Position numbers and translations under genes: made by a program. DNA of 64,000 nt, from NCBI RefSeq assembly GCF_006874585.1, contig NZ_CP029761.1:1499001-1563000 (forward strand), in the 5' to 3' direction. The notes beneath the pieces are model-generated. The model made no database searches, was not told the origin of the DNA, and saw only the letters and a program-made list of their open reading frames with translations. Below, piece by piece: positions 1 to 8,313 of this stretch. Every line of letters starts with the position of its first letter. Within the stretch, counting starts at the first letter, position 1. The stretch comes from Sphingomonas sp. IC081 (lineage in GTDB: Bacteria > Pseudomonadota > Alphaproteobacteria > Sphingomonadales > Sphingomonadaceae).

Positions 1-345
1 TGAGAACCATGTGCGGGTCTTGGCACCGGGCGGCCCCTCTGCTTCGGCAAAGGCGCTAAGCGGGATCAGGCAGCGCCGGTGTTCGAAGCTGGAGCGCCAG
101 AAGCCGGACGTCAGCTTGTCCGTGCGGGCGTTGTTCACTGCCTTCGGCTTTAGCGGCTGACCCGACTTGCCCTTGAGCGTCAGCGGGAAGCCCCAGATCA
201 TGCTGCGCACCCGCCCATCGGCCATGACCAGTCCGGGATAGCCGGGATAGACTTCCGCGCCGACGTTCGCGCCAGCATCTACGGTGCCGCCGAACAGCCG
301 CGCGATCTCGGCTGTGGCTGACGTCATCCTGTACAGGTTGCACAT
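1..345 (-). CDS. SOS-response-associated peptidase (SRAP/HMCES/YedK family), 3' end cut by the window
   Basis: The reading frame starts at the ATG at 343-345 and is still open at position 1 (115 codons visible). It begins Met-Cys-Asn; in this family Cys2, exposed after Met removal, is the residue that crosslinks to abasic sites in single-stranded DNA and so protects them from strand breakage. The conserved NNAR-type motif is at residues 71-74, and the RCLIP segment with its following acidic residue is near residues 91-101, both as in the family. It acts in the cytoplasm on damaged DNA. It sits in the integrated element next to a Rep-like gene; SRAP genes are common on phages and islands. The C-terminal part with the active-site His is outside the window, so completeness is unknown. 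Confidence 0.9.
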   Translation of the reverse strand, partial: MCNLYRMTSATAEIARLFGGTVDAGANVGAEVYPGYPGLVMADGRVRSMIWGFPLTLKGKSGQPLKPKAVNNARTDKLTSGFWRSSFEHRRCLIPLSAFAEAEGPPGAKTRTWFS

Positions 346-790
346 GCCGGGGATGCTATGCCCGATGGCCCGATCGGGCAACGTCAGAGGGCAGGGTGCC
401 GCCGCATCGGGCAGGGTAACAATATTGCGCGACCCGAGGCCTTCGTTGCCGACCCTCGGCGCGGGCTTTTCCCCCCACCTCGCCCGCGCACTTTTCATGT
501 CGGTTTTGATGCGTTTTGGGGAGTTCCGCAAACCGCCCCAGAGCTTAGGCCGGCCTCCCGATACCTGCCGAGTATCGCTGATGCGGATTGATGCACCTAG
601 CGGTGCGATTTCGCGCCTTCTCCGGACGCGCCATTTCCGCCTGCACGACGGCCGCTAATTGGCACGGCCGTTGCTCTTGCCCCCCTGACAGCCATGGGCG
701 GCGCAAGCCGCCCCGCACTCCGCCGCCGCTTGGGCTACGAAGGGGGCTGGGAACTTCCCGATAGGCATGGGGGCAATACAAATCTTACGC
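346..790. other. Non-coding stretch of the island with several small inverted repeats
   Basis: No open frame here has a convincing protein or ribosome site. Visible structures are a 12-bp perfect palindrome GCCCGATCGGGC at 368-379, about 23 bp before the SRAP start; an inverted repeat CGATAC/GTATCG at 559-564 and 572-577; GCACC/GGTGC at 593-597 and 602-606; and a 7-bp stem with GCAA loop at 696-713. They may be operator, origin or terminator elements, but nothing in the sequence decides which. Confidence 0.4.
368..379. promoter_or_regulatory. Palindrome upstream of the SRAP gene, possible operator
   Basis: GCCCGATCGGGC is a perfect 12-bp palindrome ending 23 bp upstream of the SRAP start codon, within a longer partial repeat beginning at 360. 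The position suits a repressor site, but no regulator is assigned. Confidence 0.25.
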
Positions 791-814
791 CTGAAGGCGC
801 CCTAGCGCCTTCAG
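791..814 (-). terminator. Hairpin at the end of the integrase/Rep-like operon
   Basis: A perfect 10-bp stem (791-800 with 805-814) with loop CCTA overlaps the stop codon of the Rep-like gene. On the minus strand it is followed only by a weak T-rich stretch, so termination may be inefficient or may need Rho. Confidence 0.5.
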
Positions 815-1608
815 TCCTTTCTCTCTTCTGTTCTGGGGGAGGGGTACAATGCCAAGTTGGCACTCGCACTCATCCCAAAAGAAAGACCGAGCATTTCCTC
901 ATGTTCCCGCAGTGCGGCGGGGTCATCCCGGTACATGTGCGCCATGCGATCTGCCATCGAGCCGCCGGTGAGCGAACGTCGTTCGGCGCGCTCGCGGGCT
1001 CCGGGTGCTGACAGGGAGCCTGCGATGTTCGCGAGTAGCTTGGCTGTCTTACCAGCTATGCGCGACGGCACCGGGCCTGAGCCTACCAGCTTACGGCTCG
1101 TCTCACGCAGTTTGTCGCCCAGCTTTTGGCGCAGCGTGCGGCCGATCTCGACAGGCAGCTTCGCAAGATCGATGAAATAGGCATTGCTGGTCTGTTGGCG
1201 CTTGGGGCCTTCGCCGGGGGCATTGCCGGTTTTGACTGTCCGGCGCACCCAGTTGACCAAGTTCTCTTTGCGCAGAACTTCCAGTTGGCGGACCACGGTA
1301 CGGCGGGAAAGGCGGCTGCGCTTGGCGAGGCTGTCCAGACTTGGGTCGCAGCGGCCCGTCTTGCCATCCATGAAGCCAAAGAGGGCCTTGAGAACCTGAA
1401 GTGCGTTCAGCGAGATCGGCAGTGTCTTGCCCGGCTTGCGCACCAGATCAGCGTAAGCAAGCACAGTGTCGCGATAGGCATCCCTGAACTGGAACATGTT
1501 CGCGTTGTTCGCGGTCGGCTCCCAGTAAATGGTTGAAACCTGCGCTCGTGCGTCATCGACATCGAAGCTGCGGCGCCAAGAAGGCGAGGGGAGGCGTTCG
1601 CGGCTCAA
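811..1608 (-). CDS. Replication-protein-A-like winged-helix protein of the integrated element
   Basis: 265 aa. The TTG start at 1606-1608 is chosen because GGAGG lies seven bases upstream and no ATG nearby has a comparable site. The middle (about residues 65-120) reads as a helix-turn-helix: a helix with Asp-Pro-Ser-Leu, then Leu-Ser-Arg-Arg-Thr-Val-Val-Arg-Gln-Leu, typical of a wHTH recognition helix. The rest is basic and alpha-helical. Proteins of this type are found on sphingomonad plasmids and islands and are usually annotated RepA or helix-turn-helix replication protein; that assignment is from memory of the family. The gene lies 19 bp after the integrase stop and probably shares its transcript. 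A role in replication of an excised circle or in control of excision is inference. Confidence 0.65.
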   Translation of the reverse strand: MSRERLPSPSWRRSFDVDDARAQVSTIYWEPTANNANMFQFRDAYRDTVLAYADLVRKPGKTLPISLNALQVLKALFGFMDGKTGRCDPSLDSLAKRSRLSRRTVVRQLEVLRKENLVNWVRRTVKTGNAPGEGPKRQQTSNAYFIDLAKLPVEIGRTLRQKLGDKLRETSRKLVGSGPVPSRIAGKTAKLLANIAGSLSAPGARERAERRSLTGGSMADRMAHMYRDDPAALREHEEMLGLSFGMSASANLALYPSPRTEERKD

Positions 1609-1627
1609 GCGCGACCTCCCTCATTGA

Positions 1628-2893
1628 TCAGCGCCTGGGAAGGTCGAGCAGTGTTTCTGCTGGCGCGAATCCGTCCATGAGCAAGTCCGCCCATTCCTGC
1701 GAGAGCTGTCGCCGACGAGGCATGTACGCAGCCCGATTGTATCGTGATTCGACCCCGTCTGGCTGGTGCGCCAACATAAGATCGATGATAGCTCGGTCGC
1801 CCGGCCGCTCGAGAGTGATCGCCCGCTCGTTCATTATGGTCGAGAAGGTTGCGCGCCAACCGTGCGGCACATGCCGGCCGGCAAAGCCCTGTGCCCGTCG
1901 ATAAGCGGTATTGAGCGCATTGTCCGTGATGGGGCGATGCGAATGGCGCGCTGACGGGAACAGAAACTTGCGGCTGACAGCATGCATCGCCGCAGCCTTC
2001 ACTGTTTCGACCGCTTGTCTCGCTAGCGGAATAACGAATTCGAATTCCGCCAATTCTGACTGAGCCCGTTGCAGCTTCATTTTCTCGGCGGGAATGCGCC
2101 AAATCGGCTCGGAACCGTCCAGATCCTCGAACTCCCGAAGCTCGGCCATTTGGATAGTACCCGGTCGCGCCGCAGTAAGCGCCAGCAGCCGTGACGCCAA
2201 ATTGGTGGTCGGATGTCCGGGTTCCGCCTCGAATGCTCGTAGGAACGCGCGAGCGTCCTCCAGCTTCAGAAGTGCGGGCTGCTTTCCGCGAACCACAGGT
2301 CGCAAGGCGGCGCCGATGGCAGCCGCAGGATCCATGTCCGCCAACCCCGACGCAATCGCAAATCGAAAGACTGCTGAAATACGTTGCCTGAGGCGATGTG
2401 CGGTTTCGATCGCGCCGCGAGATTGAACAGCTTCCAGCAGTTCGCGAATCTGCGCCGGGCGAAGTTCCGAGATCTCCAAATCGCCAATCGCAGGAAAGAC
2501 TTCCGATTCGAGACTGCCCAGAACGTCCTGAGCGTGCCTTGCCTTCCACTGGGGTTCTTGCAAGCTGTGCCAGCGCGTCGCGACCGACCGGAACCTGCGA
2601 TCGTCCTCTACGCCCGCAGCCCGCCGCGTTGCGCGACGCTTGTATTCCAGGCCGGGGTCGCGCCCCTCCCTCAGTTCGATCCGTGCATCGTCCCGCATCT
2701 CTCGCGCCTTTCGAAGCGAGATTTCCGGGTAAGGACCAAACACGATCCGGCGCTCCTTGCCGCCAAAGCGGTACTTGTACCGCCAAGACTTGTGACCACT
2801 CGTGGTTACGTACAAATGTAAACCTTGCGCATCGGTCAGCTTCAGCGCTTTGTCCGCTGTCTTCGCTGCACGACACTGCAATTCGGTCAACAT
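1628..2893 (-). CDS. P4-type tyrosine integrase
   Basis: 421 aa, normal for P4-like integrases. The N-terminal arm-binding domain (about 1-95) begins MLTE and contains the family's SGxKxWRxxYRFxGKExR segment. The catalytic residues are visible: Arg243 in AARPGT, His344 and Arg347 in HGWR, His376 in LAH, and nucleophile Tyr385 in the following RYNR. The ATG at 2891-2893 is the natural family start. It catalyses site-specific recombination between an att site in the tRNA-Ser 3' end and the element's site. It is transcribed away from the tRNA and is followed closely by the Rep-like gene. The catalytic set is complete, so the element could still be mobile. Confidence 0.95.
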   Translation of the reverse strand: MLTELQCRAAKTADKALKLTDAQGLHLYVTTSGHKSWRYKYRFGGKERRIVFGPYPEISLRKAREMRDDARIELREGRDPGLEYKRRATRRAAGVEDDRRFRSVATRWHSLQEPQWKARHAQDVLGSLESEVFPAIGDLEISELRPAQIRELLEAVQSRGAIETAHRLRQRISAVFRFAIASGLADMDPAAAIGAALRPVVRGKQPALLKLEDARAFLRAFEAEPGHPTTNLASRLLALTAARPGTIQMAELREFEDLDGSEPIWRIPAEKMKLQRAQSELAEFEFVIPLARQAVETVKAAAMHAVSRKFLFPSARHSHRPITDNALNTAYRRAQGFAGRHVPHGWRATFSTIMNERAITLERPGDRAIIDLMLAHQPDGVESRYNRAAYMPRRRQLSQEWADLLMDGFAPAETLLDLPRR

Positions 2894-2897
2894 TCGG

Positions 2898-2939
2898 TGC
2901 CCCCAATTTGTTGAGTGCGTGCCCCCAAGATGCCCCCAG
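2898..2939. repeat. Three direct repeats TGCCCCCA upstream of the integrase
   Basis: TGCCCCCA followed by A or G occurs at 2898, 2920 and 2931, between the integrase start and the tRNA. The place between core site and integrase gene fits arm-type integrase or excisionase sites, and they also overlap the likely integrase promoter. The function is inference. Confidence 0.5.
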
Positions 2940-3051
2940 ATGCAACGCGCTCAGCCAAGAATGCACCGGAATTACACGGCACGAATCGGGCTCACAACCC
3001 TTGATTTTTTGCGATTTTTTGGAAGTCCGCGGCGCTGCCCGGAAGGGGGCT

Positions 3052-3080
3052 TGGCGGAAGAGGTGGGATTCGAACCCACG
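3052..3080. other. Probable attachment site in the tRNA-Ser 3' end
   Basis: The integrase faces away from this end of the tRNA, and P4-type integrases usually recombine within the T-arm to acceptor part of tRNA genes. The exact core is not visible because the partner site lies outside the window. Confidence 0.45.
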
Positions 3081-3141
3081 GATAGGTTGCCCCATCGACG
3101 GTTTTCAAGACCGTTGCCTTAAACCACTCGGCCACTCTTCC
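3052..3141 (-). tRNA. tRNA-Ser (anticodon UGA)
   Basis: Read on the minus strand, a 7-bp acceptor stem (GGAAGAG with CTCTTCC), a discriminator G and an encoded CCA end are present. The anticodon arm ACGGT/ACCGT has loop CTTGAAA, giving anticodon TGA. A long variable arm typical of class II serine tRNAs and a T-arm with GGTTCGAATCC are clear. The gene is intact despite the adjacent island, so integration restored the 3' end. It reads UCA and related serine codons. Confidence 0.97.
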
Positions 3142-3315
3142 ATGCAGGCGTTGCTGCTGCGGGCAACGCGCATAGAGCAAAGCTGACAGCATGCAAGAGC
3201 AGTCGTTGCACTGTGGACAGATTGGGACGGAGTGCAGCCGGCATGCGGTGACTGTCCACCGTTGATGCCGCCGGGGCATTTGCATCGGCGCTGCATTGTG
3301 CAAGATTTGGCGGCG

Positions 3316-4365
3316 ATGACTTTTTCCTCGAAGCTTCGTTTTCTGCGCCTTCCCATTCTTGCCGCAGCCGCGACTGCCGCGCCGATCGTGCCGGCTCATG
3401 CCCAGGCCGTTATCCAGAGCGTCGCCCCTCAGGGTTTCGATGCCTATTTGCAGACGGTCTCCGCGAGGGCACGGCGCGAAGGTGTCAGCGAACCGACGAT
3501 CGCAAAGGTGCTAACCGGCTTGACGCCCAATCAGCGCGTGGTCGAACTGGACAGCGCACAGCCCAACCGCAGCAGTTCGCCGCCGCCGATCGCCCCCTAT
3601 ATCGCCAAGCATGTAGGCTCGAGCATCATCGCCCGCGGTCGGGATCGCTATGCCCAGAATGCGTCCATTCTGCCTGCCATCGAGCAGCGTTATGGTGTGC
3701 CGGCCAAAATGCTGTTTGCCATCTGGGGGCATGAGACCAATTTCGGCAGCTATGTCGGCGATTTCGATCTGGCGCGTTCGCTGGCAACGCTTGCCTGGGA
3801 AGGGCGCCGGCGGCAGTTGTTCGAGAACGAGCTGATCGCACTGATGAAGATGGTCGATCAGGGGGTGCCTACCTACAAGCTCAAGGGCAGCTGGGCAGGG
3901 GCCTTTGGCTATCCGCAGTTCCTTCCCAGCGTCTACCTGCGCCTTGCCGCAGACGGCGACGGCAATGGTACGCGTGACATTTTTTCCAGCCCGGCGGACA
4001 CACTGGCGTCGATCGCGAACTATTTTCGTGATGCGGGCTGGCGGCCGGGCCAACCCTGGGGCGTGCGCGCCTCGCTCCCTGCGAGTTTTTCGGCCAGCGA
4101 CTATGCGTCCAAACTGTCGGCACCGACCTGCGCTGCGGTCCACGCCCGGCATGGCCAGTGGAAAAGCGTGGCGGAATGGCGGGCGCTCGGCGTGACGCCG
4201 CTGGGACCGATTGGGGATCAGGTGCAGGCCTCGCTGTTCCAGCCCGACGGTCCTGGAACTTCGGCCTATCTGTTAACCGGGAATTATCGGGTCATCCTCC
4301 AGTACAACTGCTCGAACTACTACGCCTTGTCGGTGGGGTTGCTTGCAGATGAGATTGCCCGTTAG
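3316..4365 (+). CDS. mltB: Lytic murein transglycosylase, MltB family (GH103)
   Basis: 349 aa. A signal peptide covers about residues 1-31 (basic start, hydrophobic core, AHAQA cleavage region), with no lipobox. The GH103 domain fills most of the rest; catalytic Glu140 sits in the IWGHETNFG motif, and the AFGYPQFLPS segment is a family signature. It cleaves the MurNAc-GlcNAc glycosidic bond of peptidoglycan in the periplasm with formation of 1,6-anhydro-MurNAc. There is no C-terminal peptidoglycan-binding domain. The ATG at 3316 is chosen because it begins the signal peptide. The 3' end overlaps the RlpA-like gene by 17 bp, and a carboxypeptidase follows, so this is a wall-remodelling cluster. 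It could equally be named sltB; substrate details are inferred. Confidence 0.92.
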   Translation: MTFSSKLRFLRLPILAAAATAAPIVPAHAQAVIQSVAPQGFDAYLQTVSARARREGVSEPTIAKVLTGLTPNQRVVELDSAQPNRSSSPPPIAPYIAKHVGSSIIARGRDRYAQNASILPAIEQRYGVPAKMLFAIWGHETNFGSYVGDFDLARSLATLAWEGRRRQLFENELIALMKMVDQGVPTYKLKGSWAGAFGYPQFLPSVYLRLAADGDGNGTRDIFSSPADTLASIANYFRDAGWRPGQPWGVRASLPASFSASDYASKLSAPTCAAVHARHGQWKSVAEWRALGVTPLGPIGDQVQASLFQPDGPGTSAYLLTGNYRVILQYNCSNYYALSVGLLADEIAR

Positions 4366-5332
4366 CCATGTGCTGCCGTTTGCGGCGCTGATTGTCCTCG
4401 TTGCCTCGCCGCTCGCGGCGAAAGAGCGTGGGGCGCCCGTTGTCGCACCGGCAGCAAGCGGACCTGCTGCCGATTATCCGGTGGTAGTGGGGGAGCCGTT
4501 CACGGTCGCTGGCACGACCTGGACACCGGCCGACCAGCTTAATTACGACGCCGTAGGCTATGCCACGACGGGTGAGGGCAAGGGCGTGACTGCCGCGCAC
4601 AAGACGCTGCCCTTGCCAAGCTATGCGGAAGTGACCGCGCTTGGCACCGGCCGCACCATCCTTGTGCGCATCGAGCGCAGGGGCCCCATGGTCAACGACA
4701 GTCTCGTCGAACTCTCCGGCGATGCCGCTGCCCAGCTTGGTGTCACGCCAGGCTCGCACACCCCGATCCGGATCCGGCGCGTCAACCCGCCCGAGGCGGA
4801 GCGGGCCCTGCTGCGCAGCGGCACGCGCGCGCCGGAACGCATGGCCACGCCCGAAGGCCTGCTTGGCGTGCTCCGCCGCAAGCTTGCTGAGCAGTCGCCG
4901 TTGCTGCCGCCGCCTTCGACGCCGCCCAGAATGCCGACGACGCTGCCCCTGCCTCAGGATGGTCCCGTTAGTGCGCCCGCGCCGACGCCAAATCCTGTGC
5001 CAAGAGCGACGACTGCCGCACTACAGCCCCCCATCCGCACTGCGCCGCCCGCAGCGAAGCCAACCGAAAAGCCGACTGCGAAACCGGCAGTGGCATCTGC
5101 TCCTTCCACCAGCGCACCGCGCAAGGATGGCTCCTTCGTTCAGGTCGGGGCATTTTCCGTCGAAGCCAACGCACGAAAGGTGGCCGCGCAGCTGGGCGGC
5201 TCCGTTAGCAAGGCAGGCAAGCTCTGGCGTGTCCGGCTCGGTCCATTCCAGGCGGACACGCAAGCTGCGGCCGCGCTGCGCAAGGCGCAATCGGCAGGCT
5301 ACAAGGACGCCAGGATCCAGCGCGGGGACTGA
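4349..5332 (+). CDS. rlpA: RlpA-like double-psi beta-barrel protein with C-terminal SPOR domain
   Basis: 327 aa from ATG 4349. A signal peptide (about 1-24) is followed by a DPBB domain (about 60-135), a Pro/Ala/Thr-rich linker (about 165-250) and a SPOR domain (about 255-327) that in known proteins binds denuded septal peptidoglycan. RlpA of Pseudomonas cleaves glycan strands lacking stem peptides. Here the AAHKTLP segment with His84 is kept, but the usual NDRGP motif carrying a catalytic Asp reads ERRGP at 109-113 and the usual ASWYG start is absent. Lytic activity is therefore doubtful and the protein may act as a septal binder. It overlaps mltB and precedes dacF, supporting a division or wall role. 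Confidence 0.85.
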   Translation: MRLPVSHVLPFAALIVLVASPLAAKERGAPVVAPAASGPAADYPVVVGEPFTVAGTTWTPADQLNYDAVGYATTGEGKGVTAAHKTLPLPSYAEVTALGTGRTILVRIERRGPMVNDSLVELSGDAAAQLGVTPGSHTPIRIRRVNPPEAERALLRSGTRAPERMATPEGLLGVLRRKLAEQSPLLPPPSTPPRMPTTLPLPQDGPVSAPAPTPNPVPRATTAALQPPIRTAPPAAKPTEKPTAKPAVASAPSTSAPRKDGSFVQVGAFSVEANARKVAAQLGGSVSKAGKLWRVRLGPFQADTQAAAALRKAQSAGYKDARIQRGD

Positions 5333-5508
5333 TCGCCGGGGCCAGGGCCGGTCCGCTCCTTCGCAAACAGTGCACAAGCTGCCGCAGCGCTGGAGCGGAC
5401 ACCGCGCGCGCGGTATAGCCAATCGCGAATCTCGCGCGCCGGCCAATCTGGCGGCGCGCCCCGCACCATCGCACCCCACCGTGAGGGCGCGCCGGGAGAA
5501 GTCGCGTC
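5333..5508. other. 176-bp gap between rlpA and the carboxypeptidase gene
   Basis: No gene or clear terminator is visible. A GGGAGAA ribosome site at the right end serves the TTG start at 5509. A promoter for the downstream operon could lie here, but no confident -35/-10 pair was recognised. Confidence 0.35.
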
Positions 5509-6672
5509 TTGAAGTTCTTTCCTAAGTCCGCCCGTTTCATCACCTCGGCATTGGCTATCGCGCTCGGGGTTCCTGCAAATGCGGCAATTCCGACGCCGCC
5601 TGCGGAGTTGCAGGGCATTCCGGTCAGTCTGCTGGTCGATATCGGCTCGGGACAGGTGCTCGTGCAGAACCATCCGGACATTCCGTTCCTGCCGGCTTCC
5701 GTCACCAAGGTGATGACGGCATTCGTGGCTTTCGAGGAAATCGACGCGGGGCGCCTGCCGCTCGACCGCCGCTTCGCAGTGCGCCCGGAAACCGCGCGGG
5801 AATGGTTTGCCAAGGGTACCTCAATGTACCTGACCGAAAAGGACCAGCCCACCACGACCGACCTCCTCCACGGCATCATGACAGCGTCCGCCAATGACGG
5901 CGCGATCGTGCTTGCCCAAGGCTATGCCGGCAGTATTCCTGCGTGGACCGCAAAGATGAATGACGCCGCGCGCCGCCTCGGCATGTCGCGCAGCCACTAC
6001 AATACGCCCAATGGCTGGATGGACGAGGGACACACTTACGTCACCGCCAGCGATCTTGTCCGTCTTGCCGACGCGATGATCACCCGCCATCCGGCGCTCT
6101 ATCGCGAATTCTCGGGTGTAAAGCACTACATGTGGCGCGACGTCGCCATGCGCAGCCATGACCCGACAGTGGGGGTGGTTCCCGGTGCCGACGGCATCAA
6201 GACCGGTTACACGCGCGAGGCAGGATACAACTTCCTTGGCACCGCAGAACGCGATGGCCGCCGGCTGGTAATGGTGCTGGCAGCATCTCCCCTGCCCAAG
6301 CAGCGCGATGCCGCGGCGCGGGCCTTGCTGGAATGGGGCTTCTCCGCGTGGACGCCTCGACACCTGTTCGATCAGGGCCAGCCTGTCGCGCAGGCCGAAG
6401 TGCAGGGCGGAACCGACCGCTCGGTGCCGCTGGTCGCCAACCGCGAGGTTCATGCGACCCAGCCTACCGGTGACAATCGCAAGGTTACGCTCGCTGTCCA
6501 TTACAAGGGGCCGCTGGTGGCACCGATCCGTAAGGGAGACGAAGTCGGAAGCCTCGAAATCAAGGTCGACGGCCTTGCGCCCGGCCGTGTCCCTCTTTAC
6601 GCCGGGCGCGACGTTGCCGTGGGCGGCCCGCTGGACAGGCTCTGGAACGGCCTTATCAGTCTCTTCGCATGA
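5509..6672 (+). CDS. dacF: D-alanyl-D-alanine carboxypeptidase (penicillin-binding protein 5/6 type, peptidase S11)
   Basis: 387 aa. The TTG start is supported by GGGAGAA about eight bases upstream and by the signal peptide that follows directly (about 1-26). The three serine-transferase motifs are intact: SVTK with Ser64 and Lys67, SAN at 127-129, and KTG at 231-233. A C-terminal beta-rich PBP5_C-like domain follows (about 275-365), and a final short hydrophobic or amphipathic segment probably anchors the protein to the membrane. It removes the terminal D-Ala of pentapeptide stems in the periplasm, which limits crosslinking, and is a target of beta-lactams. It overlaps tmk by ATGA. Whether to call it dacA, dacC or dacF is convention only. 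Confidence 0.93.
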   Translation: MKFFPKSARFITSALAIALGVPANAAIPTPPAELQGIPVSLLVDIGSGQVLVQNHPDIPFLPASVTKVMTAFVAFEEIDAGRLPLDRRFAVRPETAREWFAKGTSMYLTEKDQPTTTDLLHGIMTASANDGAIVLAQGYAGSIPAWTAKMNDAARRLGMSRSHYNTPNGWMDEGHTYVTASDLVRLADAMITRHPALYREFSGVKHYMWRDVAMRSHDPTVGVVPGADGIKTGYTREAGYNFLGTAERDGRRLVMVLAASPLPKQRDAAARALLEWGFSAWTPRHLFDQGQPVAQAEVQGGTDRSVPLVANREVHATQPTGDNRKVTLAVHYKGPLVAPIRKGDEVGSLEIKVDGLAPGRVPLYAGRDVAVGGPLDRLWNGLISLFA

Positions 6673-7313
6673 AACCGGGACGATTCATTGCGCTGGAAGG
6701 CGGGGAAGGGGCTGGCAAGTCCACGCAGGCACGGCTGATTGCCGACGCCTTGCGTGGACTCGGGCTGGAAGTGGTGACCACGCGGGAGCCGGGCGGAACG
6801 CCCGGTGCCGAGGCGATCCGCAACCTGCTCCTCCATGCCGAAGGCGAAGGCTGGGGCGCACGCGCCGAGGCACTGCTGTTCGCGGCCGCCCGCGCCGACC
6901 ATGTCGAGAAGCTTATCCGTCCGGCACTCGCCCGCGGAGCCTGGGTCATCTGCGATCGCTATCTCGATTCCAGTCGCGCCTACCAGGGCGGCGGCGGTGG
7001 GCTGTCGGATGCGGATCTGCGCACTTTGCACGCCATCGGCAGCGAAGGCCTGCTGCCGGACGTCACCCTGCTCATCGAAGTGTCGCCGGAAGTCGCCCGT
7101 ACCCGCGTAACCCGCCGCGACGTCGACGGAAGCGATCGCATCGGCGGCCGTGAAGCGGCCTATCACGCGCGCGTCAACGCCGCATTTGTCCGGTTTGCGG
7201 ACGAGGAGCCGAAGCGCTTCATTCGCATTGACGGCAATGGGTCGCCGGAACAGACACGTGCGCTTGCCGTGCAGGCACTGGAACCGCTGCTACCCGAAAG
7301 CGCCGGGACGTGA
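6669..7313 (+). CDS. tmk: Thymidylate kinase
   Basis: 214 aa, the normal size. It phosphorylates dTMP to dTDP with ATP in the cytoplasm for DNA synthesis. The P-loop GGEGAGKST is at about residues 10-18, followed by the TREPGGTPGAE segment and the DRYLDSSRAYQG motif that contacts dTMP. The ATG lies within the stop codon region of dacF (ATGA), so translation is probably coupled, and the 3' end overlaps holB by GTGA. The pairing tmk-holB is widely conserved in bacteria and supports both names. Confidence 0.97.
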   Translation: MKPGRFIALEGGEGAGKSTQARLIADALRGLGLEVVTTREPGGTPGAEAIRNLLLHAEGEGWGARAEALLFAAARADHVEKLIRPALARGAWVICDRYLDSSRAYQGGGGGLSDADLRTLHAIGSEGLLPDVTLLIEVSPEVARTRVTRRDVDGSDRIGGREAAYHARVNAAFVRFADEEPKRFIRIDGNGSPEQTRALAVQALEPLLPESAGT

Positions 7314-8287
7314 GCGAGGTGCTGCCGTTCGTCGGCCAACGCGAGGCATGGCACGAGTGGCTTGCTGCCATCGGCTCGGAGCGCATGCATCACGCCTGGC
7401 TGCTCGCCGGGCAGCGCGGGCTGGGCAAACGGGCCTTCGCGCGTGAAGCGGCGGCGGAACTGGTTCGCCAGCCCGGCCACCCGCGCCCGGATCACGCCTC
7501 CCACCCGGATATTCACATCCTCGAGGCATTGCCCGCAAACGACGACGAAGCCAAGAAAAAGGCGGAGGGCAAGCCCTGGCAGGCCAAGCGCAGCATCTCC
7601 GTGGACCAGGTGCGCGAGATGATCCGTCGCCTCGCCACCAAGCCCACGTTGGGCGAGCGCCGCGCCATCGTCATCGATCCTGCCGACGAACTGGAGAAAA
7701 GCGCGGTCAACGCCTTGCTCAAGGCCTTGGAGGAACCGCCGGCGGGAACGTTTTTCCTGCTGGTCACGCACCAGCCGGGGCGGCTGCTGCCGACTGTCCG
7801 ATCCCGCTGCCGGGTCCTGCGCTTTTCGGCGCTCAGCGAAGCCGAGCTCGATGAAGTGATCCGGCGAGAGCTGCCGGAATCGGATGCCTCGATCCGCCGC
7901 ACTGCCATCGAGGCCGCGCAGGGATCGCCCGGCGTTGCGCTGAGCTTTGTCGAGCATGACCTCGCCGGGATCCATCACTTGATGCTGAGGATCCTCCACG
8001 AAGGAGACCGTGATTACCACCTTCGCGGGGCCCTCGCTGACGAGATGGGGGCGAGGCCGGCGCGCGGCCGTCAGTTGGCGACGCTGGAACTGGCCCGCAC
8101 GGTGGTGGCGGGAGAACTGGCTGCGGCTTCGCGGCCCCGGCAACTCGCGCTGATCGAGGCCCATGGCACGCTGATGCAGATATCCGCACAGTCACCGACC
8201 TACAATTTCGATGCCGGCCTTCTCGTAATGGAAATTGGCGGCTTGCTGGCATCGGCTGCGATGCCTAGAGAGGCGGCTCGCCCGTAA
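7310..8287 (+). CDS. holB: DNA polymerase III delta' subunit
   Basis: 325 aa, GTG start overlapping the tmk stop (GTGA). It is part of the clamp loader that opens the beta clamp on DNA. An AAA+ fold is recognisable: a P-loop-like GQRGLGKRAF near residues 40-49, a DPADELEKSAVNALLKALEEPP stretch with the sensor region after it, and the RSRCR arginine motif near residue 165. The four-cysteine zinc module found in many delta' proteins is missing in the segment after the P-loop, which is not rare in alphaproteobacteria. Its place between tmk and metG fits the name. Confidence 0.93.
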   Translation: MSEVLPFVGQREAWHEWLAAIGSERMHHAWLLAGQRGLGKRAFAREAAAELVRQPGHPRPDHASHPDIHILEALPANDDEAKKKAEGKPWQAKRSISVDQVREMIRRLATKPTLGERRAIVIDPADELEKSAVNALLKALEEPPAGTFFLLVTHQPGRLLPTVRSRCRVLRFSALSEAELDEVIRRELPESDASIRRTAIEAAQGSPGVALSFVEHDLAGIHHLMLRILHEGDRDYHLRGALADEMGARPARGRQLATLELARTVVAGELAAASRPRQLALIEAHGTLMQISAQSPTYNFDAGLLVMEIGGLLASAAMPREAARP

Positions 8288-8313
8288 ACTCCAGCAAGGA
8301 ATTGCGACGCCGC

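Larger units (their letters stand above)
1..3051. mobile_element. End of an integrated genomic island, other end outside the window
   Basis: A P4-type integrase gene lies just beyond the 3' end of an intact tRNA-Ser gene, with a replication-protein-like gene and an SRAP gene behind it. This is the usual arrangement of an island inserted at a tRNA 3' end. The integrase-side junction should lie in the tRNA 3' part. No second copy of the tRNA end was found to the left, so the element continues beyond position 1. The island identity is inferred from gene content and position; the boundary is not proven. Confidence 0.7.

Noticed and set aside
284..781. Several frames of 77-124 codons on both strands of the island gap
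   Set aside because: None has a ribosome site, a domain or sensible composition.
1..3000. Second attachment site for the island
   Set aside because: No copy of the tRNA-Ser 3' end (for example its T-arm sequence) could be found in this stretch.
1605..3095. An alternative minus-strand frame over the integrase
   Set aside because: It is a shifted reading of the integrase region with high Arg/Ser content and crosses the tRNA 3' end.
3213..3259. GTGGACAG/CTGTCCAC inverted repeat before mltB
   Set aside because: The arms are 31 bp apart with no supporting features; may be chance.
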